From Zygotorulaspora mrakii (taxonomy: Eukaryota > Ascomycota > Saccharomycetes > Saccharomycetales > Saccharomycetaceae), in NCBI RefSeq assembly GCF_013402915.1, contig NC_050726.1, forward strand, positions 265,501-329,500: a stretch of DNA of 64,000 nucleotides, in the 5' to 3' direction. The notes beneath the pieces were generated by a model, which was not told the DNA's origin, ran no database searches, and worked only from the letters and a program-made list of their open reading frames with translations. Of this stretch, positions 56,022 to 64,000 are shown in pieces. The number at the start of each line of letters is the position of its first letter. Positions within the stretch are counted from its first letter, which is position 1. A program made the translations under genes and the position numbers.

Positions 56022-56468
56022 AAGTTCTTGGGCGAGTCATGATGGGAGGAGGGGGAGGGGCTATTCGTTCAAGTGATTTAGAAATGATGAGAGTTATTGC
56101 GTTATGCTAATCCTGAATAGCAGTGTTATTTTACCGGGAAAAAAAATTGAAAAACACAAAAACAGAAAAAAAATCATTATGTATAAGGCTTTAGGCCTGA
56201 AGTAATACAGTACCTGGGGTTATGACTGACTGAATCAAATAAAGGGAAACATTCTCAAATGGTTGAGTGGTTAGTTATTTTTGCTTTATTTTTTTCTTCT
56301 TTTTCATCTGAGTAATAGATTTAATAAAGATCAAATATATACAGATATATATATCAAGGATGGTGCAAATATACTGCGGTTATGGGTTTCTTTTAGTGCT
56401 ATTCCGTTGGTAAATTACAGTTGAATGCTTAATGCTAGTTTTAGTTAATTTTTCATTTCTTCATTTTT
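56022..56468. other. Convergent 3' intergenic region ATG8-NUP157/170
   Basis: 447 bases between two stop codons, AT-rich with A/T runs (56141-56173, 56280-56305) and tatatata-type sequence at 56335-56355. Terminators for both genes are expected. No gene seen. Confidence 0.5.
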
Positions 56469-59400
56469 TCATATACTGTTACCTGTTCTCTTTGTGTACT
56501 GTTCAATAGGATCTGTTTCGATTGTATATTCGCTTAGTTTCGTAATTTCATCATATTTGATGATATCTCTGAGCTTTCTATCACACTTATACCATTCCTT
56601 TAATAACCATAACATCTCTCTCTGGTATGATGTGTTTGAAGAATCTGAGGTCTCAATAAGACCTTTTAGAATGTAGTACAATTTACCGTAGCTTACACCA
56701 GCGGAAATAAAAATTGAGGCGATGGAACCATCTCTTATATGATCATTAGGCAATGCTTCATAGAACAGGCTTGTAATAATTGGGAAAAGATCCGAAACTG
56801 GAAAGACAAATTCTGATGTATGTATTTGTCTACCAACTTTTATGGTGACATTCGATAAAAGGTTGATAAAGTTTAAGGAATCTTCAATTTTGCCACTTTC
56901 ATCTAACTCTCTTCTCATTGATTTGAAAAGTTCTTCCCATTTGGCCATAATTTCTTCCTGGTTTCTAAAATCAGATACCTTGAATATTACTAGGCATACT
57001 TCGAAATATCCCAATGGAGCAGCGAAATCATTAAATAAATCACTAATTGGTAGGATCTTTCCATCCAATTGCTCTATCAACTCATCCTTAACCTTTGAAT
57101 CAATTCTATTATCAGTAATTATCAAAGACAGCAAATCATCTTGGACTGCTGCAACATCAAAAATCTCAGATATCATATCAGCTAACTGTACCATATTTTG
57201 TTTTTGACTCAGAGGACATTCACCATTACAAAATCCATTGGCACGGGAAAGATATTCTATTCTCTGTCCCAACTGTAATGTGAAATCAGAGCCTGCCAAA
57301 GAGTAAAGAATCTCAGCAGCCTCAAAAAACTTCGATCTTCTTGAAAGGTATACCCAAAGTAGATTGGATATCTCTAACGATTCCTTAGATTTTTCTTTCA
57401 GATAAGGCAGTATAAAATCAGTATCCAATTGTAATAATTTATCTTCTGATTTCTGAGAGACTAGCCAATCATAGAGCTTATAATGAAATAACTTGTCATT
57501 ATATTTTAAAGCTACTGAATAACTGTCTTCTCGCGAAGCAATCATTTCATTTGAGACGCTTATATTTCCAACGATCGTTGAGGTACTCTTTGCTGCCATT
57601 TCATCTACTCTAATTAGAGTTTCAAATACTAGATCATAAATTATCAAACGTTTCTCGTAAAACACTTTCCTACCATCATGCTCCAGGTAGCCATCAGAAA
57701 CATATTGATATGCTAATTTTGCCTTATCTATTGAGTTCGCAATGTTCAACAAAAATTCAATTGTCTTTGGAAAATAGTTAAGTTCAAGCATAATCGATAC
57801 AGCCTCCTTCAATTTTTCCATCGAAAGGTGATCAACAATTCTTTCAAATAATTTTACCGCATTATTTAAGTGATATCTTAAAGTCTCATTATCTCTCAGC
57901 CCTATTTCTTTCGCTTTTCTCAGGTGCTCTATAGCTCTGAAGCCCAAAATATCACTGCTTGAACAGAAAGATCCGCAACGCTCCTGTAAGGCGGTAGCTG
58001 TGTATTCAATCGAAGCTCCTCTTGTGATGTTCCTATTAATGATAGAAGATAATATCTCTCTCACAAGCGTTTTAACATTTTCATTTGGTGCAAATAGGTG
58101 CTTGAATTTGAGTTTGGACAAAGCAGTTTGAATATCCCGATTCAAAAACTTGATAATATCCTTGAATGCTACATATTGCTGTTCGTATCCTTCAACCTCG
58201 CTTTCCTCATATAGTACATTCAAAAATGAAAGCGCCTCCATGATTGACTGAACTAGTCTTATCATAGAATTAATAGCAATGCTTTCAGCTTGATTTGCAA
58301 CTTCCTCTGATTTGTCAACAGTTTTACCGGTTCCGTCTGAATTCCCTGCAACAGAAGGATAAACAGTCGTTAGAGAATTGCCATATGTGGTAAAAAACTC
58401 ATTTATGATTGATATTGATGATAAATAATACTCAACGTCAGATTTTGAGATGGAGATTCCACTAATCAAATTTTTCTCTTGCGCAGATCCAATCTGCTGT
58501 TTAGTTATATTAGTATCTGCTTCACTGTTTACAGTAAAAATATTTCTGCTCCAAATGTCTCTACACAGTCTGGTAATTAGAAGACCAATTCCATAGAACC
58601 TAGCAGATAGTACCACATCATCTAAGTCGAAGTTACCTTTTTCTTGGGCGGTTAATGCCCTCCCTGTAGTTATCTGATTGGAACCGTTGATTGACTTATG
58701 AGGAGTCACTTCTAAGCCGGGCTTTTTGAAGAGAGAAGAAACTGCAGAAACAACATATTTCTTATATGTGGGTTTTATGTCAACGATTCCTGGAATTCCC
58801 ACTGTGAAAAAGGTTAAAGCAGCCGATCTCAAAGCTTCTGATTTGTTTAATTTGCATGTTACAAATAAAGCTGTTGAACAAGCCTCAGGAACACCATAGT
58901 TCAATAAGAATGGTAAAGGATCATCAATCAAAGATTCAAACACTTCATCAGGTGTTCTATATCTGTAGATTTCAATGGCATTGTTTGTTAGAACTGCAAT
59001 TTTTAGATTTTCAGCATTATACTGAGTGGCGAACTCATTCGCATAACCTTCAGGCTTTTGAGTTGCATTGAATGTTGCTGTTAAAGGAAAAATTCCTTTT
59101 ATAGGACCAGTTGTGTCCAACAAGGTTGTATTCTCAATGTATTTACCATGATTTTTCAAAATACCATAATCAGGAACACTGGCAAATAGTTTATGCTCAA
59201 CTGGGTTTTGCACTGGCATAGTTTCTGATGCGATATTCTCAGGCAGTTTGTTATTTCCTTGTTTGTTATTACTAGCACTGGTTGATGATTTCTTGACTGA
59301 GCAGAAAAAGATTCCCGGAGAAATAATGTCACTTGCAGTAGTTGTTTCTAGTAGTACAGAAGACTTCTTTTGAAATTTCAACAGAACAGATTCTGAGGAG

Positions 59401-60914
59401 CCTAAATTGGAGTAAAAACGTAAATTTTTCTTTTGCTGTTCTAGTTGCTGTTGTTGCAACTCCTGTTGAATAACCTCTGGAGTTACTGAACTTGGAGGGA
59501 ATTTCACAGATTCTAACCTCAGTGCTTCAATTCCGGACCTACCGATAGACCCATTGAAATACAGACGAACACCGCCAATGGTGATAGCAACCAGGAAAAG
59601 GTTGTTGTTTTCTTGTAATGTTACAGGAACAACTTTTGAAATCTTCAAATATTTATTTCCCAGGATTGCCGCATCCCTAGCGGACGTGGTACCCATAATT
59701 CGTTTGATATAGCTAGGCTCAATAGTCATTGGACCTTCCAAGGAATTACCATGAATGTAATAAGCTTTGATATTTGACTTGGAGGACAAGCAATATAGAA
59801 TACCACGAGATTGATCGATAGTTACTTGAACAATTGTTTCTTGGGCATATTTGGAGTCTTCTTCAAAAAGTGACTGAATAAAACCTGTACCAGGTATTTT
59901 CGATGTTATAGTTGTGGGTAATAGACTGGACCATACCGATTGGGTAAGACAAACTTTACTGCATTTACTATTAAACCAATCGTCAGAGCCTGAATAAAGT
60001 AAACCCCAAATATTTAGTCCTTTTGTTTTGCTTGCGAAGAAAATTTGCCCTGTCTTTTCGTAACATGCAATATCGGATATATCTAGCCCATGAACAGAAA
60101 CGGACATTCCCGTATTGAAAACGCTCAGCCCGCCTGTCTCTGGGAGATACGATACTGCCAAAATATAAATATCAAAAGGTGTTGATATAAGTAAAAGATG
60201 TTGAACATAATCTACGAAAACATCCGGCCTTGGTTTAACCAATGCAACCTTTAAGATTGTATGTTTGATTTCGTCAATGGACTGATAGTCCGTACTATCT
60301 TCAATATTCCACAGTATCAACTTATTGTCTATTGTAATCCAACAACGATTGATCTCTGGGAAGATACCCATGTCACTCTTGATTTCTGTCTTCGCTGCCT
60401 CTTTCAAAATTTCGTCTGGTATGTGAATGACCTGTTGCCTCTCGAAGGGCGTAAATGCTCCCAGTCCTCCTACTTCCTTGCTAAAATTGTAATTTACACC
60501 ATTATTATAGTACGAACGCTCGTCTAACACTGGCGTATTCGCATCGCGACATTCTAAATGCTCAATGTACTGACTAGCCAACTCTAATGGCTTTGCACTG
60601 CCGAGTCCACTAACTCTCAGATGTTCTGTCACATTCGTGAGATCTGGAGCCATGATGGCCGTGGATCCAATGGCAGATCTAGTCCCATTCAAGGAACTAA
60701 ACCCGTTTCCGCCCAGACCAAATCCCGTACTGCCGGCGGGGCCGGCAGTCGTGGAGCCCAATATTCCATTGGACGTACCACTCAAAACAACTGGCATGGA
60801 GTGATTCATTGCATCTTTACTATAATTACCAGCTTCTCCCGTCAGCACCCGAGTTGATCCAGCAAATGTATTGTTATTATAGTCAATTCTGCTTTTCAAG
60901 GGCGTCGAGTACAT
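56469..60914 (-). CDS. NUP170: Inner-ring nucleoporin Nup157/Nup170
   Basis: 1481 residues, close to S. cerevisiae Nup170/YBL079W (1502) and Nup157/YER105C (1391), which arose by duplication of one ancestor. A structural nucleoporin of the inner pore ring (Nup155 in animals). Short Gly/Asn/Ser-rich N-terminus; beta-propeller domain from ~100 to ~640 (FTPFERQQVIHIPDEILKEA, INRCWITIDNKLILWN, ILAVSYLPETGG); alpha-solenoid for the remainder (LGFRAIEHLRKAKEIGLRD, AAEILYSLAGSDFTLQLGQR). The start ATG is at 60914. It is transcribed away from the MAM1 candidate, as YER105C/YER106W are. Confidence 0.95.
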   Translation of the reverse strand: MYSTPLKSRIDYNNNTFAGSTRVLTGEAGNYSKDAMNHSMPVVLSGTSNGILGSTTAGPAGSTGFGLGGNGFSSLNGTRSAIGSTAIMAPDLTNVTEHLRVSGLGSAKPLELASQYIEHLECRDANTPVLDERSYYNNGVNYNFSKEVGGLGAFTPFERQQVIHIPDEILKEAAKTEIKSDMGIFPEINRCWITIDNKLILWNIEDSTDYQSIDEIKHTILKVALVKPRPDVFVDYVQHLLLISTPFDIYILAVSYLPETGGLSVFNTGMSVSVHGLDISDIACYEKTGQIFFASKTKGLNIWGLLYSGSDDWFNSKCSKVCLTQSVWSSLLPTTITSKIPGTGFIQSLFEEDSKYAQETIVQVTIDQSRGILYCLSSKSNIKAYYIHGNSLEGPMTIEPSYIKRIMGTTSARDAAILGNKYLKISKVVPVTLQENNNLFLVAITIGGVRLYFNGSIGRSGIEALRLESVKFPPSSVTPEVIQQELQQQQLEQQKKNLRFYSNLGSSESVLLKFQKKSSVLLETTTASDIISPGIFFCSVKKSSTSASNNKQGNNKLPENIASETMPVQNPVEHKLFASVPDYGILKNHGKYIENTTLLDTTGPIKGIFPLTATFNATQKPEGYANEFATQYNAENLKIAVLTNNAIEIYRYRTPDEVFESLIDDPLPFLLNYGVPEACSTALFVTCKLNKSEALRSAALTFFTVGIPGIVDIKPTYKKYVVSAVSSLFKKPGLEVTPHKSINGSNQITTGRALTAQEKGNFDLDDVVLSARFYGIGLLITRLCRDIWSRNIFTVNSEADTNITKQQIGSAQEKNLISGISISKSDVEYYLSSISIINEFFTTYGNSLTTVYPSVAGNSDGTGKTVDKSEEVANQAESIAINSMIRLVQSIMEALSFLNVLYEESEVEGYEQQYVAFKDIIKFLNRDIQTALSKLKFKHLFAPNENVKTLVREILSSIINRNITRGASIEYTATALQERCGSFCSSSDILGFRAIEHLRKAKEIGLRDNETLRYHLNNAVKLFERIVDHLSMEKLKEAVSIMLELNYFPKTIEFLLNIANSIDKAKLAYQYVSDGYLEHDGRKVFYEKRLIIYDLVFETLIRVDEMAAKSTSTIVGNISVSNEMIASREDSYSVALKYNDKLFHYKLYDWLVSQKSEDKLLQLDTDFILPYLKEKSKESLEISNLLWVYLSRRSKFFEAAEILYSLAGSDFTLQLGQRIEYLSRANGFCNGECPLSQKQNMVQLADMISEIFDVAAVQDDLLSLIITDNRIDSKVKDELIEQLDGKILPISDLFNDFAAPLGYFEVCLVIFKVSDFRNQEEIMAKWEELFKSMRRELDESGKIEDSLNFINLLSNVTIKVGRQIHTSEFVFPVSDLFPIITSLFYEALPNDHIRDGSIASIFISAGVSYGKLYYILKGLIETSDSSNTSYQREMLWLLKEWYKCDRKLRDIIKYDEITKLSEYTIETDPIEQYTKRTGNSI

Positions 60915-61291
60915 TGTTTTTTATTGCCAATCCTCTATAGTCTTAGCACACGCTCTTACAACCACCTCAAACGATCAGAGGCCTCTCCAATCCTTCAATT
61001 ACCTCAGTTGTTTTGCAAGCCCGTGCTGAAATCCATTTCATCAAATAATGAGCTGCCCTGCTTTATTCTCTGCTTCGACGAAAGGTAAAAAAAATCAAAT
61101 GTCACAGCATACGTTTTGTTACCCGGCTTGAGATCGTCTTTGTGTCACAAATAAAAATAATAGCTTCAATTACTGACGTTACAAATTGCAGTAGATATTT
61201 GTAATTCAGTATATACAAAAGTGAGCTGGATCATTGTTCTAGAGAAACATATTTAGTTTTCCTACACTTTCATGCAAATTTGAGGACTCGC
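60915..61291. other. Divergent promoter NUP157/170-MAM1
   Basis: 377 bases with an A-run at 61089-61094 and a consensus middle-sporulation element at 61144-61152. The last four codons before 61292 are open in the MAM1 frame but start at TTG. Confidence 0.55.
61144..61152 (+). promoter_or_regulatory. Middle-sporulation element (Ndt80-type) ahead of MAM1
   Basis: GTCACAAAT fits the MSE consensus gNCRCAAAW at every position, 140 bases upstream of the MAM1 candidate ATG. MSEs drive Ndt80-dependent genes at the exit from pachytene, when monopolin is needed. Confidence 0.55.
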
Positions 61292-62137
61292 ATGGCAGAT
61301 AAGAAAGGTCTTAAAACGAGGCCACAGGCATTAGGTAATGTCGATACAAACAGACTGCGTGGTAAGGGAAACTGTTATGGGAGAGGTAGAAAGCGCTGGA
61401 CGGCAGAAGCAGATCGCCTGAGGAATAAAAAACAAGTGCAGCCGAAGGAGGAAGATACAGGTGAGTCCAAGGTGGAAGCAGATGGTGAGCTTACCCAATT
61501 CCTGGGGGATAATATAAGGGACTCGGAGCCCGTCTCCCTGGATAGGCAGAGAGTTGAGCAGTTGCAGGAGGACTTGAAGACTCAAGAGTCAAAAAGTGCC
61601 AACAGTGCAAACAAATGTGATCATTATCTCTGTAGCATTGCTAACAGGAAAAAACTTCCCAATTTCAGATTGTGGTTCTTGTTTGAATTGGAGGTCAGTT
61701 ATTCGGGAACCGAGAATTTGAGAGACTGCTACTATAGCCAGATTTACAGAAAACTAGATCCAAGCTGGAAATTAGAAAATGTGTTTCATAAACAAGATGA
61801 TTCAAAGGATATCACTTCGTTTTCTCTGGGCCAAGTGATTATACCAGAAACTTCTTTTTCCCCAGAATACCCCCATAGGAATAGTGAGTGCGTTTCGGTT
61901 CATACTCAATATCCGCAGGAGTCCTCAGCTAAAATATCTGCAAGTTTTTTATCTTCCAGAAACAAAAGAGAGGTATTCGACCAGCAGTGTGTGAACGCTC
62001 AGGATATACTCAACGAAAAACGAGGGGTGACACCATTCGTGGAGAGCAATTTAGCTGGTACTGAAAACTGTTGCTCCTTAGAAAAAAAATTAGGAATGAT
62101 GCATGGCTTGGATTTACCCGAAATGAAAGGTAACTAG
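61292..62137 (+). CDS. MAM1: Monopolin subunit Mam1 (candidate, by position)
   Basis: 281 residues, no domain I can name. It has a basic N-terminal third (RLRGKGNCYGRGRKRWTAEA), an acidic/Gln-rich stretch, and a more ordered central block LPNFRLWFLFELEVSYSGTE...YYSQIYRKLDPSWKLENVF (~122-167), with a polar C-terminus. Position indicates Mam1: S. cerevisiae YER106W (302 aa) is divergent from NUP157/YER105C, and this gene is divergent from NUP157/170. Mam1 is meiosis-specific, bridging Csm1-Lrs4 and casein kinase Hrr25 at kinetochores so that sister chromatids co-orient in meiosis I. It evolves fast, so weak recognisability is expected. A consensus MSE upstream supports a meiotic gene. First ATG is 61292; the longer frame starts at TTG. 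Confidence 0.65.
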   Translation: MADKKGLKTRPQALGNVDTNRLRGKGNCYGRGRKRWTAEADRLRNKKQVQPKEEDTGESKVEADGELTQFLGDNIRDSEPVSLDRQRVEQLQEDLKTQESKSANSANKCDHYLCSIANRKKLPNFRLWFLFELEVSYSGTENLRDCYYSQIYRKLDPSWKLENVFHKQDDSKDITSFSLGQVIIPETSFSPEYPHRNSECVSVHTQYPQESSAKISASFLSSRNKREVFDQQCVNAQDILNEKRGVTPFVESNLAGTENCCSLEKKLGMMHGLDLPEMKGN

Positions 62138-62689
62138 TTGTTTTTTTACATTTTATTTGTTTGTCGGCAGTGTCATTTAACATTTAGCACAGTAAATAGA
62201 ACTTAGCCAAAAAAGCCAGAATCTTTTAAAATGTATAAACAACCAAATTAGGACTTTCTGCTTTCTGCTCTTTCACTTCACATAGTACAGAGCAATAAAT
62301 GGCACTTATATCATAAATACATGGTACTCGAACAGGAAATCTTTCAACAGTAAAGCTCAACTTTCAGCATTTAGCAAAGCAGCCGTAATGGTGATTAAAA
62401 AGAGGGAAAAAAAAATTGAAAAGACATGGAAGTAGGTTAAGCCTACATAAAGTAATTTTGAGGTAATACCAATGACTTACCGCTCGCTCTAATCGATGCG
62501 TAATCTAGCTATTTAGTAGAATCTTTTAAAGACAGTTGATAGTTGTCATCATGTACGCAGGTGGAAGCTGTTCCTCGACAATAAAAAGAGTAAGATGTGG
62601 CAAGAATACTTTCAAGATAATAGATCAGATGGTGATTGACAGCTCCACAGGACGATCTGAGGTACGAGATTCAGTCGCATTAGTATCAA
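62138..62689. other. Intergenic MAM1-SPF1
   Basis: 552 bases, both neighbours on the plus strand. A 13-base motif AGAATCTTTTAAA occurs twice, at ~62218 and ~62518. Otherwise an ordinary promoter/terminator spacer. No gene seen. Confidence 0.55.
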
Positions 62690-64000
62690 ATGCCAGCTAA
62701 ATCGTATGTGTCGAGTCCCTTAGTGGAAGATTCGAGACTGCTGGTACCAAAACCTGTCTTGAGCAGACCATATACGTTGTTCCTCTTTCCACTATATGCA
62801 ACGTTTGCACATTTATACTTTCAACAATATGATACTTACATCAAGGGTCCTGAATGGACGGTTGTGTACTTGGGAGCAATTGTCTCCTTGAATGTTTTAC
62901 TGATGTTGATGCCAGCGTGGAATATCAGAATTAAAGCTGGATTCAATTATACTACTGCCGGTGACTTAGATGAGGCTACGCATATTTTGATTCGGACAAC
63001 CTCGAACAATGGTGCTGATGATATTGTGGAAATCAAAAGAGTCAAGGAGGAAGGTGTGCTACAAATTTTCTTTGAGTTCCAAAAGAAGAGGTTTTTGTGG
63101 GATGTGAAAGAGGAACTATTCTCTTCTCCAAAATTTACAATTGACGAATCTCCCAAGATTGGTGACTTCTTGAATGCTAAAGGAAATTCTGGTGATCTGA
63201 CCCATTTGAGAAGGTTATATGGTGACAATTCATTCGACGTGCCCATTCCAACCTTTCTTGAATTATTCAAGGAACATGCTGTTGCTCCTTTGTTTGTCTT
63301 TCAAGTCTTTTGCGTGGCCTTATGGTTAATGGATGAATTTTGGTATTATGCCCTATTCAATTTATTCATGGTCGTTTCTATGGAATGTGCATCTGTTTTC
63401 CAAAGATTAACAACTTTGAAGGAATTCAGAACAATGGGTATTAAGCCATATACTCTTAAAACGTTTAGAAATGGTAAATGGATCGATCTCGATAGTGACA
63501 AGCTGTTACCTATGGATATTGTTTCCATTACAAGAACTGCAGAAGATAGTGCTATTCCGTGCGACTTAGTTTTGATCGATGGGACTTGTATCGTTAACGA
63601 AGCAATGCTTTCTGGTGAATCAACTCCATTACTTAAAGAATCTATCAGATTACGTCCAAAAGAGGACTACTTACAACTCGATGGTGTCGACAAGAATTCC
63701 ATTTTACATGGTGGTACAAAAGCCTTACAAGTAAGCCCTCCGGAGGCTCACTCACATTTGCCAAGTCCACCTGATGGTGGTGCTATTGCTGTGGTAACAA
63801 AGACTGGCTTTGAAACTTCTCAAGGTTCTTTGGTCCGTGTTATGATCTTTTCCGCTGAAAGAGTGTCTGTTGATAATAAGGAAGCTTTATTCTTCATTTT
63901 ATTTTTATTAATTTTTGCTATCATCGCCTCCTGGTACGTTTGGGTTGAAGGTACAAAAATGGGAAGAATCCAATCCAAATTAATACTTGATTGTGTATTG
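62690..64000 (+). CDS. SPF1: P5A-type ATPase Spf1, N-terminal part (cut by window edge)
   Basis: 437 codons are present and the frame is open at the window end. Matches S. cerevisiae Spf1/YEL031W (1215 aa): KSYVSSPLVEDSRLLVPKPV at the start, TFAHLYFQQYDTYIKGPEWT with two N-terminal membrane spans, SPKIGDFLNAKGNSGDLTHL, FKEHAVAPLFVFQVFCVALW, the actuator-domain motif NEAMLSGESTPLLKE and FETSQGSLVRVMI. The phosphorylated DKTGT motif lies beyond base 64000. Spf1 is the ER P5A-ATPase that extracts mislocalised transmembrane helices and keeps ER protein and ion homeostasis. Start ATG at 62690. In S. cerevisiae it is on chromosome V but not beside MAM1, so a rearrangement lies between. Confidence 0.97.
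   Translation, partial: MPAKSYVSSPLVEDSRLLVPKPVLSRPYTLFLFPLYATFAHLYFQQYDTYIKGPEWTVVYLGAIVSLNVLLMLMPAWNIRIKAGFNYTTAGDLDEATHILIRTTSNNGADDIVEIKRVKEEGVLQIFFEFQKKRFLWDVKEELFSSPKFTIDESPKIGDFLNAKGNSGDLTHLRRLYGDNSFDVPIPTFLELFKEHAVAPLFVFQVFCVALWLMDEFWYYALFNLFMVVSMECASVFQRLTTLKEFRTMGIKPYTLKTFRNGKWIDLDSDKLLPMDIVSITRTAEDSAIPCDLVLIDGTCIVNEAMLSGESTPLLKESIRLRPKEDYLQLDGVDKNSILHGGTKALQVSPPEAHSHLPSPPDGGAIAVVTKTGFETSQGSLVRVMIFSAERVSVDNKEALFFILFLLIFAIIASWYVWVEGTKMGRIQSKLILDCVL

Overview
The window is a nuclear segment of a budding yeast of the family Saccharomycetaceae. Almost every gene has a clear Saccharomyces cerevisiae counterpart, genes are compact and mostly intronless, the intron signals are the yeast GTATGT/TACTAAC type, and spliced or unspliced coding sequence covers roughly 73 percent of the window. 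Gene order points to a lineage that did not undergo the Saccharomyces whole-genome duplication. One single-copy track interleaves genes that S. cerevisiae splits between duplicated blocks: YJL070-073 with YBR282-286 on the left, and YBL063-079 with YER098-106 on the right. I do not assign a genus (Kluyveromyces, Zygosaccharomyces, Torulaspora and relatives remain possible).

Layout. 1-13.6 kb: JEM1 (cut by the window edge), APE3, a small protein in the place of YBR285W, PSF2, ARG2, an AMP-deaminase-like pseudoenzyme (YJL070C/YBR284W family), tRNA-Cys(GCA), SSH1 and MRPL27. 13.8-18.6 kb: the block RGL1-VPS28-CWC27-TIM50, in the same order and orientation as YPL066W-YPL063W. 19.1-24.8 kb: a COS111-like F-box protein and a FRE-type ferric reductase whose upstream region carries Aft-like iron-response sites. 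24.9-62.1 kb: KIP1, PRX1, SEF1, a PaiB-like FMN-binding protein that is not part of the S. cerevisiae order, UBP9/13, PRS2/4, UBC6, AST1/2, DPH3, RPS8, AAR2, SSA3/4, ILS1, RTT105, ATG8, NUP157/170 and MAM1. 62.7 kb to the end: the 5' part of SPF1.

Most of these are independent housekeeping genes: proteostasis (JEM1, SSA3/4, UBC6, UBP9/13, SPF1, SSH1), autophagy and vacuole (ATG8, APE3, VPS28), DNA replication and spindle (PSF2, RTT105, KIP1, MAM1), translation (RPS8, MRPL27, ILS1, DPH3) and iron (FRE, SEF1). They do not form an operon-like system.

Reading the sequence rather than the longest open frames changed several gene models. SSH1 has a spliceosomal intron after a 10-base first exon. 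RPS8 has a good candidate intron in its 5' leader. Several genes start at an internal ATG because the longer frame begins at TTG or GTG. Other points of interest are loss of the metal ligands in the AMP-deaminase-like protein, a 9 x 26-bp minisatellite, a 19-base poly-C tract, step-type plus perfect heat-shock elements ahead of SSA3/4, a consensus middle-sporulation element ahead of MAM1, and a possible unannotated small membrane-protein frame beside KIP1. I did not find a previously undescribed multi-gene system.
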